The translations under genes were made by a program, and so were the position numbers. This document shows, piece by piece, positions 1-6,999 of a DNA stretch of 12,111 nt. A model generated the notes under the pieces. It was not told the origin of the DNA. It ran no database searches and was given only the letters and a program-made list of their open reading frames with translations. Every line of letters starts with the position of its first letter. The first letter of the stretch is position 1. Source of the stretch: Opitutales bacterium (lineage in GTDB: Bacteria > Verrucomicrobiota > Verrucomicrobiae > Opitutales > CAG-312); contig JAGAOA010000025.1 of NCBI GenBank assembly GCA_017623955.1, forward strand, positions 1-12,111. The letters are read 5' to 3'.

Positions 1-1
1 G

Positions 2-1273
2 CGTGCAGCACGTATGCTTTGGGCAAAGATTGTAAATGGTTTTGATCCAAAAGATCCAAAGAGCTTGGCATTGCGTACACATTCGCAAACTTCTGGATGG
101 TCGCTTACAGAACAAGATCCATTTAATAACGTTGCAAGAACTTGTATTGAAGCTATGGGTGCGGGTTTGGGTCATACTCAAAGCTTGCATACAAATGCTC
201 TCGACGAAGCTATTGCATTGCCAACAGACTTCTCGGCTCGTATCGCTCGCAATACTCAGTTGTACTTGCAAGATGAAACTGGTATTTGTCGTGTAATCGA
301 CCCATGGGCAGGTTCGTATTATGTTGAAAGCTTGACAAACGCTCTCGCTCATAGAGCTTGGAATCACATCCAAGAAGTTGAAAAATACGGTGGTATGACA
401 AAAGCTATCGAAGCAGGTTTGCCAAAACAACGTATCGAAGAAGCATCGGCACGTCGTCAAGCAAGAATTGACGGTGGTATGGAAACAATCGCAGGTCTTA
501 CAAAGTATCGTCTCGATAAAGAACAACCACTCGATATTCTCGATATTGATAACTCAGCAGTTCGTGAAGCTCAGGTTAAGAAACTCGAAAAGCTCCGTGC
601 AAATCGCGATAATGCTAAGGTTCGTCAGATTCTTGAAGAAATCACAAAGTGTGCTGAATCTGGTAAAGGCAACTTGCTCGAATTGAGCGTTGAAGCTGCT
701 AAGGCTCGTGCAAGCTTGGGTGAAATCTCTGACGCATGCGAAAAAGTATTTGGTCGCTATAAGGCAAATATCAATACTATTAGCGGTATCTACGAAAAAG
801 AATTAACAAAAGATAAGGGTAACTTGCAAGTGGTAAACGAAATTGCTGATTTAGTAAAGAAGTTTGAAGCTCAAGAAGGTAGAAAACCACGTATTCTCAT
901 CGCTAAGATGGGTCAAGATGGTCACGACCGTGGTGCTAAGGTTGTTGCAACTGGTTATGCCGACTTAGGTTATGACGTAGACGTAGGTCCTCTCTTCCAA
1001 ACTCCAGAAGAAACAGCTAGAATGGCAGTAGAAAACGACGTTCATATTATCGGTCTGAGCTCATTGGCTGCTGGTCATAAGACTCTCTTGCCTCAGTTGG
1101 CTGAAGAACTCAAAAAGCTCGGCAGAGAAGATATTATGATTGTAGTTGGCGGTGTTATTCCTGCACAAGACTATAAGTTCTTGCTCGATAATGGAGCAGC
1201 AGCTATCTTTGGTCCTGGTACTAAGATTGCCGATTCTGCAAAGAAGATGCTCGAACTTCTCTTGGCTGAATAA
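2..1273 (+). CDS. mutA/scpA: Methylmalonyl-CoA mutase large subunit, C-terminal part (5' end outside window)
   Basis: This enzyme interconverts methylmalonyl-CoA and succinyl-CoA using adenosylcobalamin; in fermenters it serves the succinate-propionate route. The open frame enters from the left edge (RAAR precedes the first Met at 14), so the N-terminus is missing. About 423 residues remain, against roughly 715-730 in the family. The first ~180 visible residues match the end of the substrate-binding barrel (for example [18 protein letters not shown]). The last ~135 form the B12-binding Rossmann domain: the motif GQDGHDRG around 920-935 contains the cobalt-ligand His (about 923-925), followed by [12 protein letters not shown] and VVGGVIP. 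Codon use is richer in C-ending and CGT/GCT codons than in the neighbours, suggesting high expression. A terminator lies 31 bases after the stop, so the gene ends its transcription unit. Identification is very secure; whether the mutase is a single chain or has a small-subunit partner cannot be seen. Confidence 0.96.
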   Translation, partial: RAARMLWAKIVNGFDPKDPKSLALRTHSQTSGWSLTEQDPFNNVARTCIEAMGAGLGHTQSLHTNALDEAIALPTDFSARIARNTQLYLQDETGICRVIDPWAGSYYVESLTNALAHRAWNHIQEVEKYGGMTKAIEAGLPKQRIEEASARRQARIDGGMETIAGLTKYRLDKEQPLDILDIDNSAVREAQVKKLEKLRANRDNAKVRQILEEITKCAESGKGNLLELSVEAAKARASLGEISDACEKVFGRYKANINTISGIYEKELTKDKGNLQVVNEIADLVKKFEAQEGRKPRILIAKMGQDGHDRGAKVVATGYADLGYDVDVGPLFQTPEETARMAVENDVHIIGLSSLAAGHKTLLPQLAEELKKLGREDIMIVVGGVIPAQDYKFLLDNGAAAIFGPGTKIADSAKKMLELLLAE

Positions 1274-1304
1274 TTAAAATATCGTAGAAAATATAATATT
1301 TCTT

Positions 1305-1339
1305 AAGCCCACAAAAATGTGGGCTTTTTTTTATTTTTT
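1305..1339 (+). terminator. Rho-independent terminator of the mutase gene
   Basis: A perfect 9-bp stem (AAGCCCACA / TGTGGGCTT) with an AAAA loop is followed directly by a long T-rich tract with only one A. It is 31 bases past the mutase stop and just before the next promoter. Confidence 0.93.
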
Positions 1340-1342
1340 TGC

Positions 1343-1372
1343 TTGACAAAGGTATTTAGGGGGGGGTAGTAT
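1343..1372 (+). promoter_or_regulatory. Sigma-70-type promoter of the PEP-CTERM gene with a G8 run in its spacer
   Basis: A consensus -35 TTGACA (1343-1348) is followed by an 18-bp spacer and a -10-like TAGTAT (1367-1372, four of six consensus positions). The last eight spacer bases are all G, touching the -10 box. Transcription would start near 1379, leaving a leader of about 20-25 bases before the ATG. Adding or losing one G would change the spacer to 19 or 17 bp, so promoter strength is likely to depend on tract length. The motif match is seen directly; the switching is inference. Confidence 0.78.
1359..1366 (+). repeat. Poly-G homopolymer (G8) between -35 and -10
   Basis: Eight consecutive G in an otherwise strongly AT-rich intergenic region. 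The only other comparable run in the window is the G9 at 4646-4654, also in a promoter-like position. Both follow TTA. Confidence 0.95.
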
Positions 1373-1403
1373 TTTTGCTGTAAAAATAACTTATTGTATG
1401 TAT

Positions 1404-2684
1404 ATGAAAACAAAACTTATATTACCATTGGTAGCATCATTGATGTTAGGTTCGTTTGGCTTTGCTGAAAATCCAACAAACTCAGTTGTTATAGACAAAA
1501 CTAACTCGGGTACTCTTCTTTTAAAGCCAACTGCATCAACCAATTACGATATTGAAATAAAAGAAGGTGTAACCTATACAAATACAGCTTTGCGTATTGT
1601 AAACGACGTAGCTGGTGATGGTTGCACATATAATATTTTTGGAGCAGGCGATTTAGTTGTTACTGGTACTAATAGTGCACACGCAGTTGTGTTTGGTAAT
1701 GGTAGCAACAAAACACCTAATTCAAATATAATTTTAGATGTCAATACTACCGTAAATAAATCTACTGGCAATGGATCAAACGTAACGCTTACAAATGAAA
1801 TAAATGTAAGCTTTTACAAAAATTTAACAGCTACTGATTTAATTTTATCTGATAATGGTGGTTCAGCAAATGGTACAGTTACATTTGGTAAAGTTGGTTC
1901 AACCACAGCATATACTGCAACATTTGGTAGTATTGGTGGAAGAACATTAGCGTTAACAGTAAATAAAAATTATACTGTAAATGTTGCAGGTTCAATTACT
2001 GCAAAATCTATCACTCTTAATGGTGGTACTTTGAATGCATCTAAAGATATGAACTTTAGTGGTATATCTTATCTTTCTAGTGGTACTATAAAATCATCTC
2101 AAAGAATTTCATTAGGAACAGGTGCTACATTAGTTCATACCGGTGGTAATCTTTCGGCAAGTTATGGTTTGCAATTCACAGGTGCTACATACGAATATCG
2201 TGGAGGTTCAAGTGTACAGCAGATTGTAACAAGTGGAGGTACTGTAAAACTTTATAACGATATTTCTATGTCGTTGATGAAAGTTAATGGTGCAAATACT
2301 CTCGACATCTATTGGAATGGTTTTGAAACAACTTTGACTGGTAATATTAAAGCCGGTTATCAAGGTTTGTATACCGACGGCAACGTAGATGCAACGTTCA
2401 ACTTGATTGTTGAAAAAGGTTACAACTGGAACAACGACAAATTCTTTGTTGGCAACATTACAGAAGAAGATCTCATCGATAGAATTGGTGCTGTTCAGAT
2501 TGGCGATACACGTTATGAAGCTGGCGAATGGGGTGAAGTTCTTGAATTTGTAGCTGCCACAATAACAGTTGGTGATACTCAATACAATGGTTTCTACATC
2601 AATACAGTTCCAGAACCAGCCGAGTGGGCTATGATTTTTGGTGCTATCGCATTGGGTTTTGTTGCGTATCGTCGCAGAAAGTAA
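1404..2684 (+). CDS. PEP-CTERM sorted exported protein with beta-helix-like repeats
   Basis: A 426-residue exported protein of unknown specific role. The N-terminus MKTKLILPLVASLMLGSFGFA is a typical Sec signal peptide, with cleavage likely after FA. I prefer ATG 1404 over the in-frame ATG at 1398 because it starts the n-region directly; neither has a Shine-Dalgarno. The mature part is Gly/Ser/Thr/Asn-rich. Around residues 198-280 there are consecutive units of about 20 residues (for example ISYLSSGTIKSSQRISLGTG, then ATLVHTGGNLSASYGLQFTG), as in right-handed beta-helix surface proteins. The C-terminus is a PEP-CTERM signal: VPEP at about 402-405, a hydrophobic segment, then YRRRK. Such tails are known to be recognised by exosortases (EpsH/XrtA family), which are not in this window. 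The gene is monocistronic, with its own promoter and terminator. Class identification is firm; ligand or structural role is unknown. Confidence 0.93.
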   Translation: MKTKLILPLVASLMLGSFGFAENPTNSVVIDKTNSGTLLLKPTASTNYDIEIKEGVTYTNTALRIVNDVAGDGCTYNIFGAGDLVVTGTNSAHAVVFGNGSNKTPNSNIILDVNTTVNKSTGNGSNVTLTNEINVSFYKNLTATDLILSDNGGSANGTVTFGKVGSTTAYTATFGSIGGRTLALTVNKNYTVNVAGSITAKSITLNGGTLNASKDMNFSGISYLSSGTIKSSQRISLGTGATLVHTGGNLSASYGLQFTGATYEYRGGSSVQQIVTSGGTVKLYNDISMSLMKVNGANTLDIYWNGFETTLTGNIKAGYQGLYTDGNVDATFNLIVEKGYNWNNDKFFVGNITEEDLIDRIGAVQIGDTRYEAGEWGEVLEFVAATITVGDTQYNGFYINTVPEPAEWAMIFGAIALGFVAYRRRK

Positions 2685-2715
2685 TAAATACTTAGTTTTT
2701 TAATTTTGAAAAAAG

Positions 2716-2741
2716 GCATTTCTTAATGAAATGCTTTTTTT
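2716..2741 (+). terminator. Rho-independent terminator of the PEP-CTERM gene
   Basis: A 7-bp stem GCATTTC / GAAATGC with a TTAAT loop is followed by seven T. An A-run on the left side can extend the stem past one unpaired G. It sits 31 bases after the stop. Confidence 0.88.
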
Positions 2742-2764
2742 GTTCCAACATAAAAGATTTATTA

Positions 2765-2770
2765 TATAGT
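2765..2770 (+). promoter_or_regulatory. Possible -10 element for the aminotransferase gene
   Basis: TATAGT matches five of six -10 consensus positions and lies about 35 bases upstream of the ATG at 2804, after a terminator, where a new promoter is expected. No good -35 is visible at 16-18 bp spacing, so the call is weak. Confidence 0.3.
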
Positions 2771-2803
2771 TGAAATAAAAATTAAGTGTGTAATTGTATA
2801 GAT

Positions 2804-3898
2804 ATGCAATTTTCAAATACTATAACGCCCTTTATGCCTCTTGTAGATAAAAAATTTATTTTGGATATGTCCAATATAAAAGAGGAAAGTGTGGTATTTG
2901 ATAAAATATGTAGTAACGCAGAATTGTTTTCATCGGGTAGAGATGCTCTTTTGCGAGCTATTAAAATCGCTCTAGATAGCAGAAACGATAGTTCTAATAG
3001 AGCACGTAAGATTTTTCTACCAAGATATTTTTGTCCATGGGTTATAAAATCAGTTCTTTCACAACATTGTGTGAGTGTTGAATTTTTTGACGATTTACCA
3101 ACAAGCAAGACTCCAGATTTTTCAACTTTAAATGCTGAAGATGGTGATATCGTAGTTGCCGTAAATTATTTTGCATTGCGAGATTTTTCTGTATGGGATG
3201 ATTGGAAATCTAAACACAAAGATGTTGTTTTGATTGCCGACTTCTCTCATTGTCCTTTTTCAAGATATGCTCAAAAAACGAATGCAGATTTTGTTTTTGC
3301 ATCACTTAGAAAAACATTGCCATTATGCGATGGCGGATACCTCAAAGGAAATTTTACGCCAAATAAGATGTATTTGAAGGCAGGGGAAGGAAGTGAATTT
3401 TCATCGGCATATACTTATTCTGCTGCTCTTGCTCAAATAGACTACCAAACCGCTAGGGATTATTACTATAATGCTGAAATGCGATTGAACGCAAAGCGTA
3501 GCATTTCTAGGATTAGTTTTTATTCATTTAACATTTTAAAGAGCTTAAATCTAATAAGTCTGTGGGAGCAAAGAAGTTGTGTTGCTGATGTATTTAAAGA
3601 TTCACTTGGGCAAAATGAACGTTTTTGTGTTCTAGAAAATAAAAATATAAGTGCTGATGTATTTTCAAGATTTTGCCCTACATTGTATTTTGAAGATGTA
3701 TCATTAAGAGACAAAGCTTATGCATCTTTGTCGGAAGTTGGTATTTTGTCTTCAATATATTGGGGAGCAAAATTTTTAGAAGGTAGCCGAGCTAAGGAAG
3801 AGTCTTCTAGACTTATGACAATTCCTCTAGATTTTCGACACACACAAGAAGACGCAAAAAAGGTTGCCGATGTATTGAATAAAACCTTGAAAATATAA
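2804..3898 (+). CDS. DegT/DnrJ/EryC1-like PLP-dependent aminotransferase family protein
   Basis: About 364 residues with the fold signatures of the PLP aminotransferases that act mostly on nucleotide-linked keto-sugars. Near the N-terminus SSGRDALLRAI is the usual helix-capping motif of the family, followed by FLPRYFCPWV. IADFSHCPF (Asp145, His148 from this start) corresponds to the family's D-x-x-H that contacts the PLP ring. SLRKTLPLCDGGYL follows with Lys170 as the likely Schiff-base lysine, about 25 residues after the Asp, as in ArnB-type enzymes. I chose ATG 2804 over an in-frame GTG at 2786 because the six extra residues (MCNCID) look unlike a protein start; no Shine-Dalgarno supports either. 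The gene stands alone, with no sugar or glycan genes beside it, so its substrate cannot be read from context. A role in surface glycan or sugar amine formation is inference. Confidence 0.75.
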   Translation: MQFSNTITPFMPLVDKKFILDMSNIKEESVVFDKICSNAELFSSGRDALLRAIKIALDSRNDSSNRARKIFLPRYFCPWVIKSVLSQHCVSVEFFDDLPTSKTPDFSTLNAEDGDIVVAVNYFALRDFSVWDDWKSKHKDVVLIADFSHCPFSRYAQKTNADFVFASLRKTLPLCDGGYLKGNFTPNKMYLKAGEGSEFSSAYTYSAALAQIDYQTARDYYYNAEMRLNAKRSISRISFYSFNILKSLNLISLWEQRSCVADVFKDSLGQNERFCVLENKNISADVFSRFCPTLYFEDVSLRDKAYASLSEVGILSSIYWGAKFLEGSRAKEESSRLMTIPLDFRHTQEDAKKVADVLNKTLKI

Positions 3899-3934
3899 AA
3901 GCTCTACTGAATAAGTAGAGCTTTTATATTTTTT
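3893..3934 (+). terminator. Long hairpin terminator between convergent genes
   Basis: A 16-bp perfect stem (3893-3908 pairing with 3914-3929) has a GAATA loop and is followed by T-rich sequence on the + strand. It overlaps the aminotransferase stop codon and ends seven bases before the stop of the convergent gene, so it probably also ends transcription from the minus strand, where the T-tract is only about four bases. Confidence 0.87.
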
Positions 3935-3935
3935 G

Positions 3936-4622
3936 TTATTCTTTTGTAAATTTAATGTTTTGTTTAAAGTTATTTTGTTTAAACGTACCTTTTAAAGTTT
4001 TCTTTTCCAATTTTGTAGAAATAAAAATTCCAATAGATGATATTTGTATATCAATTTTTCCATTTTTTTCAGAAATATTTGTAATGGGGATTTGTGCTTG
4101 TGCTTGATCGATGCTGATTATATGACCTTTAATTTTTTTATTTGTTTTTTCGAATACAAGTTTCAATCTTAGCTTATTAAAAATGTTTGGTTTTATTTCT
4201 CCGTTCCACGTTCCAGCTAATTCTGTAATAATATGTTCTGGAATTGTAAATTCTAAGGTATCTTCTATATTTATTTCTGTTTTACATTTAGTCAATTTTA
4301 AAGGTACTGTTTTGCCAAATTGAGTGAACTTACCCTCGATAGTTTCGTCTTTTATTTTACCTGAAAATTTAATACCTAACTTTTTTATTTCAAAATTTAG
4401 CTTCTGTGACTTTACTTTGACCGATGTCATTGGTATTGCTTCGGTTGATTGATCTATTGAATAGAGTAAGCCTAACGTTTTTTTATTATTTTGAGCAAAT
4501 TCTGTTACAATTCTTAATTTTTGAATTCCAAAATCTAGAGTTCCTTTGTACTGTCCAGACAATGCAAATGTTAAAGAACTGCCAAACAAAACTACAAATA
4601 AATAAAACAATATTCTTTTCAT
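3936..4622 (-). CDS. Small exported protein with two tandem copies of a hydrolase-associated N-terminal-type domain
   Basis: A 228-residue protein with a signal peptide (MKRILFYLFVVLFGSSLTFA, cleavage likely before LSG). Residues 21-112 and 135-227 are clear copies of one another: LSGQYKG/LAGTWNG, KLRIVTEF/KLRLKLVF, SIDQSTEAIPMTSV/SIDQAQAQIPITNI, GIKFSGKI/GIFISTKL, IEGKFTQ/LKGTFKQ. This pattern (G-x-W/Y-x-G, then S-x-DQ followed by IP) resembles the beta-rich domain seen in front of alpha/beta hydrolases in many secreted bacterial esterases. Here there is no hydrolase domain, and no catalytic Ser motif is visible. The family link is from memory of the motif pattern and should be treated as inference; the duplication is seen directly. 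The gene lies 50 bases after the uvrC-gluQ stop on the same strand with no terminator between, but has its own promoter-like element with a C9 run. Confidence 0.85.
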   Translation of the reverse strand: MKRILFYLFVVLFGSSLTFALSGQYKGTLDFGIQKLRIVTEFAQNNKKTLGLLYSIDQSTEAIPMTSVKVKSQKLNFEIKKLGIKFSGKIKDETIEGKFTQFGKTVPLKLTKCKTEINIEDTLEFTIPEHIITELAGTWNGEIKPNIFNKLRLKLVFEKTNKKIKGHIISIDQAQAQIPITNISEKNGKIDIQISSIGIFISTKLEKKTLKGTFKQNNFKQNIKFTKE

Positions 4623-4631
4623 AATTAAATA

Positions 4632-4662
4632 AACATAATTTGTTAGGGGGGGGGCGTGTCAA
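4632..4662 (-). promoter_or_regulatory. Promoter-like element of the tandem-domain gene with a C9 run in its spacer
   Basis: Reading the minus strand, GCTTGACA places a consensus -35 TTGACA at 4662-4657. Two bases later come nine C (4654-4646). The best -10 is TATGTT at 4637-4632 (four of six positions) with a 19-bp spacer; the same hexamer is the best -10 before rubrerythrin. A 19-bp spacer is long, so loss of one or two C would bring it nearer the 17-bp optimum. The -35 is strong; the -10 is modest. The leader would be very short. Confidence 0.6.
4646..4654. repeat. Poly-G/poly-C homopolymer (9 bp) in a promoter spacer
   Basis: Nine consecutive G on the + strand (nine C in the sense of the downstream minus-strand gene), preceded by TTA as in the first tract. 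It is isolated within AT-rich intergenic DNA. Confidence 0.95.
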
Positions 4663-4672
4663 GCACAAAAAA

Positions 4673-6985
4673 TTACTTTTTTTGATTTGAACGTATCAAC
4701 CATTTGTTTTGCTGAGCTTTTTGCAACGAAGATTTTGAAATTTTATTACCTTCTTCGTCTTTAACTAATTTACAGTGGTAAAATTCTGGTATATCCCATC
4801 CCAAAGCGTTGTATATAAGGATTTGTCGTGCAGTTGAAAGTAGCAAGTCTTCACCACGGACAACTTCTGTAACTTGCATATCATGGTCATCTGCAACTAC
4901 TGCTAATTCATAAGAAGGGGCATCGGCTTTTCTCCATACTAAGAAGTCGCCAAAATCTTCGCCAGCAACAAATGTATGTTCTCCGGTTCGGTTGTCCTTA
5001 AATGTAATAGGTTTATTATCTGGAACTTTAAATCTCCAATTTATTAGGCGGGGATTTTCTAATTCATTTAAATCGAAGTTTAAATTTCTCAATTCAGTTG
5101 GAAAGATAGGCTCTGTTTGGCAAAACGAGAATATTCTATTGGGAAATTTTGATATGCTCTTTATTTCACTTCTTGATGCGGTAGATGGATAGACTACTTT
5201 TTTAGTAATCAATTCTTGCATAATTTTCCAATAAAATTCTGTTCGCTTACTTTGTTGATAAGGAGCATATTTTCCACCGATATTGTAACCTTCGTTACAA
5301 ATTATGTTTATTGAATTTAAATCTTTAATTGCCTCATCAATAAATTGTTGCGAGCAACGCTCCGTATCAATATCTTCTATTCTCAATATTAAATCACCGT
5401 TGTTTTGTTTTGCTCTTTGTTGCGCAATTTTAAATGTGTTTGCATGTCCTATATGCAATAAGCCTGATGGTGTTGGTGCAATTCTTCCTCGATATTTTTT
5501 TACTGAATTGGGGAAGTTTGCATCTAAAAAGTTACGCAGAGCAAGTGCAGTTTCAAAGCCTATACCATCAACTTGCCTAAGTTCTGATATTGTAGCGGTT
5601 TTTACTTTGGCTATTGAACCGAAGTGCTTAAGTATAGCTTCCTTACGTTTTTTGCCGAGAGGTTTAAAGTCGTCTAAAATACTTTCTCGAATTTTTTGAG
5701 AACGCAAAAATGCACTGAACGAATTTGCAAATCTATGTGCTTCATCTCTCACTCTTTGGAGGAGCTTTAAGCCTTCGTTTGATTTTGGCAATTTTATTTC
5801 TGAAAAGTCTTCTAAAACGATAGTCTCTTCTTTTTCTGCCAGACCAATGATGAAGGGTTGGGGAATTCTAGCTTCATCAAAGGCTTTCATTGCCGAGAAA
5901 ACTTGTCCTTTGCCACCATCAATTAATACGATGTTTGGCATATTTGATTTTTCATCGTAAAGTCTTTTGTATCTTCTAGTTACGACTTCGTGCATTGCTC
6001 TGTAATCATCGTTGCCAACGAAAGATTTTATTTTAAAGCGTCTGTATTTTTGCTTTACAGGCTCTCCACACTCAAAGTGAACCATACTAGCTACGCAAAA
6101 ACTTCCTGAAATGTGAGATATATCGAAACATTCAATGACTTCTGCACTCTCTATTTTCAGAATTTTGCAGAGTTGTTGCATTGCTTGTAGTGCGATATGT
6201 TCGGGAGTTCTAGAAATATCGGCTGAGACATTTCCACGTGCGTTAGCTTTTGATGTTTCGCATATTGCGTTAATTAAGTCTCTGTATTTTGCGGCTTTTT
6301 CAAATTCTAATTCAGCTGAGGCTTTTTCCATTTTTTCTCGTGCGTCTTCAAGAGCAACTTCATCTCTTCCTTTTAGGTACTCAAGAGCTTTTTGTACGCG
6401 TTGGACGTAGTCATTTTCTGAAACTATATTGGGAAATTTTGAAATCTCGCTCCGAGCATCATCATACAGTTGCCATGTGCCATCAGGCAACTTTTTTGGA
6501 TGAGCATCTGAAAGTAAAATGCCAAATTTTTTCTTTACTTCTTGAAGTGCATTTCTGATTGCCGATGTGCCTAAGTAGGGTCCAAAATATAACGAATTAT
6601 CTTCTTTTCTATTTCTAGAAAACGTAAAACGAGGCAAAGGTGAAAAGGTTTCTACGCGTAAATGTAAGAAGTTTTTATTATCTTTTTCAAGCGTATTGTA
6701 TCTCGGCTTCCATTGCTTAATTAGTTTACTTTCAAGAATAACCGCTTCTGCATCTGATTTTGTTTTTATAATATCAAAGTCATCGATTACATCTGAAAGC
6801 GATGCAATTTTTGCATTATAGGCTTTTAATTTTGAACCTTTTCTAAAATAATGCGATACTCTACGTTTTAGATTTGATGCTTTCCCTATATAAATTACTT
6901 GTCCGAGTGCGTCTTTCATTACATAGACTCCACTCGTATTTGGAAGCGTTCTAACTTTTTGCTTTAGAAGCGATATTCTATCCAT
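4673..6985 (-). CDS. uvrC-gluQ: UvrC excision nuclease fused to glutamyl-queuosine tRNA(Asp) synthetase
   Basis: A 770-residue two-enzyme chain. Residues 1-488 are UvrC, the dual-incision nuclease of nucleotide excision repair. They contain the GIY-YIG nuclease (TSGVYVMKD at ~17-25, VIYIGKASNLKRRVSHYF at ~30-47), the UVR/UvrB-contact segment (~210-240), the RNase H-like second nuclease (CFDISH 286-291, LIDGGKGQ 354-361, VRDEAHRFA 412-420) and helix-hairpin-helix repeats (~445-488). The family's Cys cluster between the GIY-YIG and UVR parts is missing: residues ~155-195 hold no Cys. From ~497 the chain is GluQRS, which attaches glutamate to queuosine-34 of tRNA-Asp. It has YRGRIAPTPSG, the ATP-binding HIGH (511-514), RIEDIDTER, YAPYQQSKR, VVADDHDMQVTEVVRGEDLL and a KMSKS-like KISKS (748-752). 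Its usual CxC zinc ligands read STA (601-603). No start codon lies between the two parts. The gene starts 14 bases after the mutS stop, suggesting one operon. Confidence 0.93.
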   Translation of the reverse strand: MDRISLLKQKVRTLPNTSGVYVMKDALGQVIYIGKASNLKRRVSHYFRKGSKLKAYNAKIASLSDVIDDFDIIKTKSDAEAVILESKLIKQWKPRYNTLEKDNKNFLHLRVETFSPLPRFTFSRNRKEDNSLYFGPYLGTSAIRNALQEVKKKFGILLSDAHPKKLPDGTWQLYDDARSEISKFPNIVSENDYVQRVQKALEYLKGRDEVALEDAREKMEKASAELEFEKAAKYRDLINAICETSKANARGNVSADISRTPEHIALQAMQQLCKILKIESAEVIECFDISHISGSFCVASMVHFECGEPVKQKYRRFKIKSFVGNDDYRAMHEVVTRRYKRLYDEKSNMPNIVLIDGGKGQVFSAMKAFDEARIPQPFIIGLAEKEETIVLEDFSEIKLPKSNEGLKLLQRVRDEAHRFANSFSAFLRSQKIRESILDDFKPLGKKRKEAILKHFGSIAKVKTATISELRQVDGIGFETALALRNFLDANFPNSVKKYRGRIAPTPSGLLHIGHANTFKIAQQRAKQNNGDLILRIEDIDTERCSQQFIDEAIKDLNSINIICNEGYNIGGKYAPYQQSKRTEFYWKIMQELITKKVVYPSTASRSEIKSISKFPNRIFSFCQTEPIFPTELRNLNFDLNELENPRLINWRFKVPDNKPITFKDNRTGEHTFVAGEDFGDFLVWRKADAPSYELAVVADDHDMQVTEVVRGEDLLLSTARQILIYNALGWDIPEFYHCKLVKDEEGNKISKSSLQKAQQNKWLIRSNQKK
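5495..5501 (-). other. A7 slippage-prone run at the UvrC/GluQ junction
   Basis: In the coding sense the junction codons read GTA AAA AAA TAT, a run of seven A just before the GluQ domain. Gain or loss of one A would lead to a stop within about 15-22 codons, giving a UvrC-only product. The run is seen directly; any slippage is inference. Confidence 0.4.
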
Positions 6986-6999
6986 ATATAATTATATGT

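Noticed and set aside
1359..1366. The G8 run as a G-quadruplex or a sigma-54 promoter.
   Set aside because: A single G-run cannot form an intramolecular quadruplex without further runs, and there is no GG-N10-GC element in the right form. The TTGACA with -10 pairing explains the site better.
2118..2190. A 13-bp direct repeat (ACAGGTGCTACAT) at 2118 and 2178.
   Set aside because: The 60-bp spacing equals the 20-residue protein repeat unit, so it is explained by the beta-helix-like repeats and not by a separate DNA element.
2782..3108. A minus-strand open frame opposite the aminotransferase start.
   Set aside because: It is antisense to the SGRDAL and FLPRYFCP region of a recognisable enzyme and has no domain of its own.
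5490..5530. The UvrC-GluQ fusion as an assembly frameshift artefact.
   Set aside because: The frame is continuous and both halves stay in good motif register on either side of the A7 run. An error would have had to join two genes with no intervening stop or start, which is less likely, though reads should confirm it.
5304..5699. Open frames antisense to uvrC-gluQ and mutS (for example 5304-5699, 6135-6410, 6289-6558).
   Set aside because: The minus-strand genes have unmistakable family motifs across these stretches. The antisense frames have no recognisable domains and look like by-products of the coding strand.
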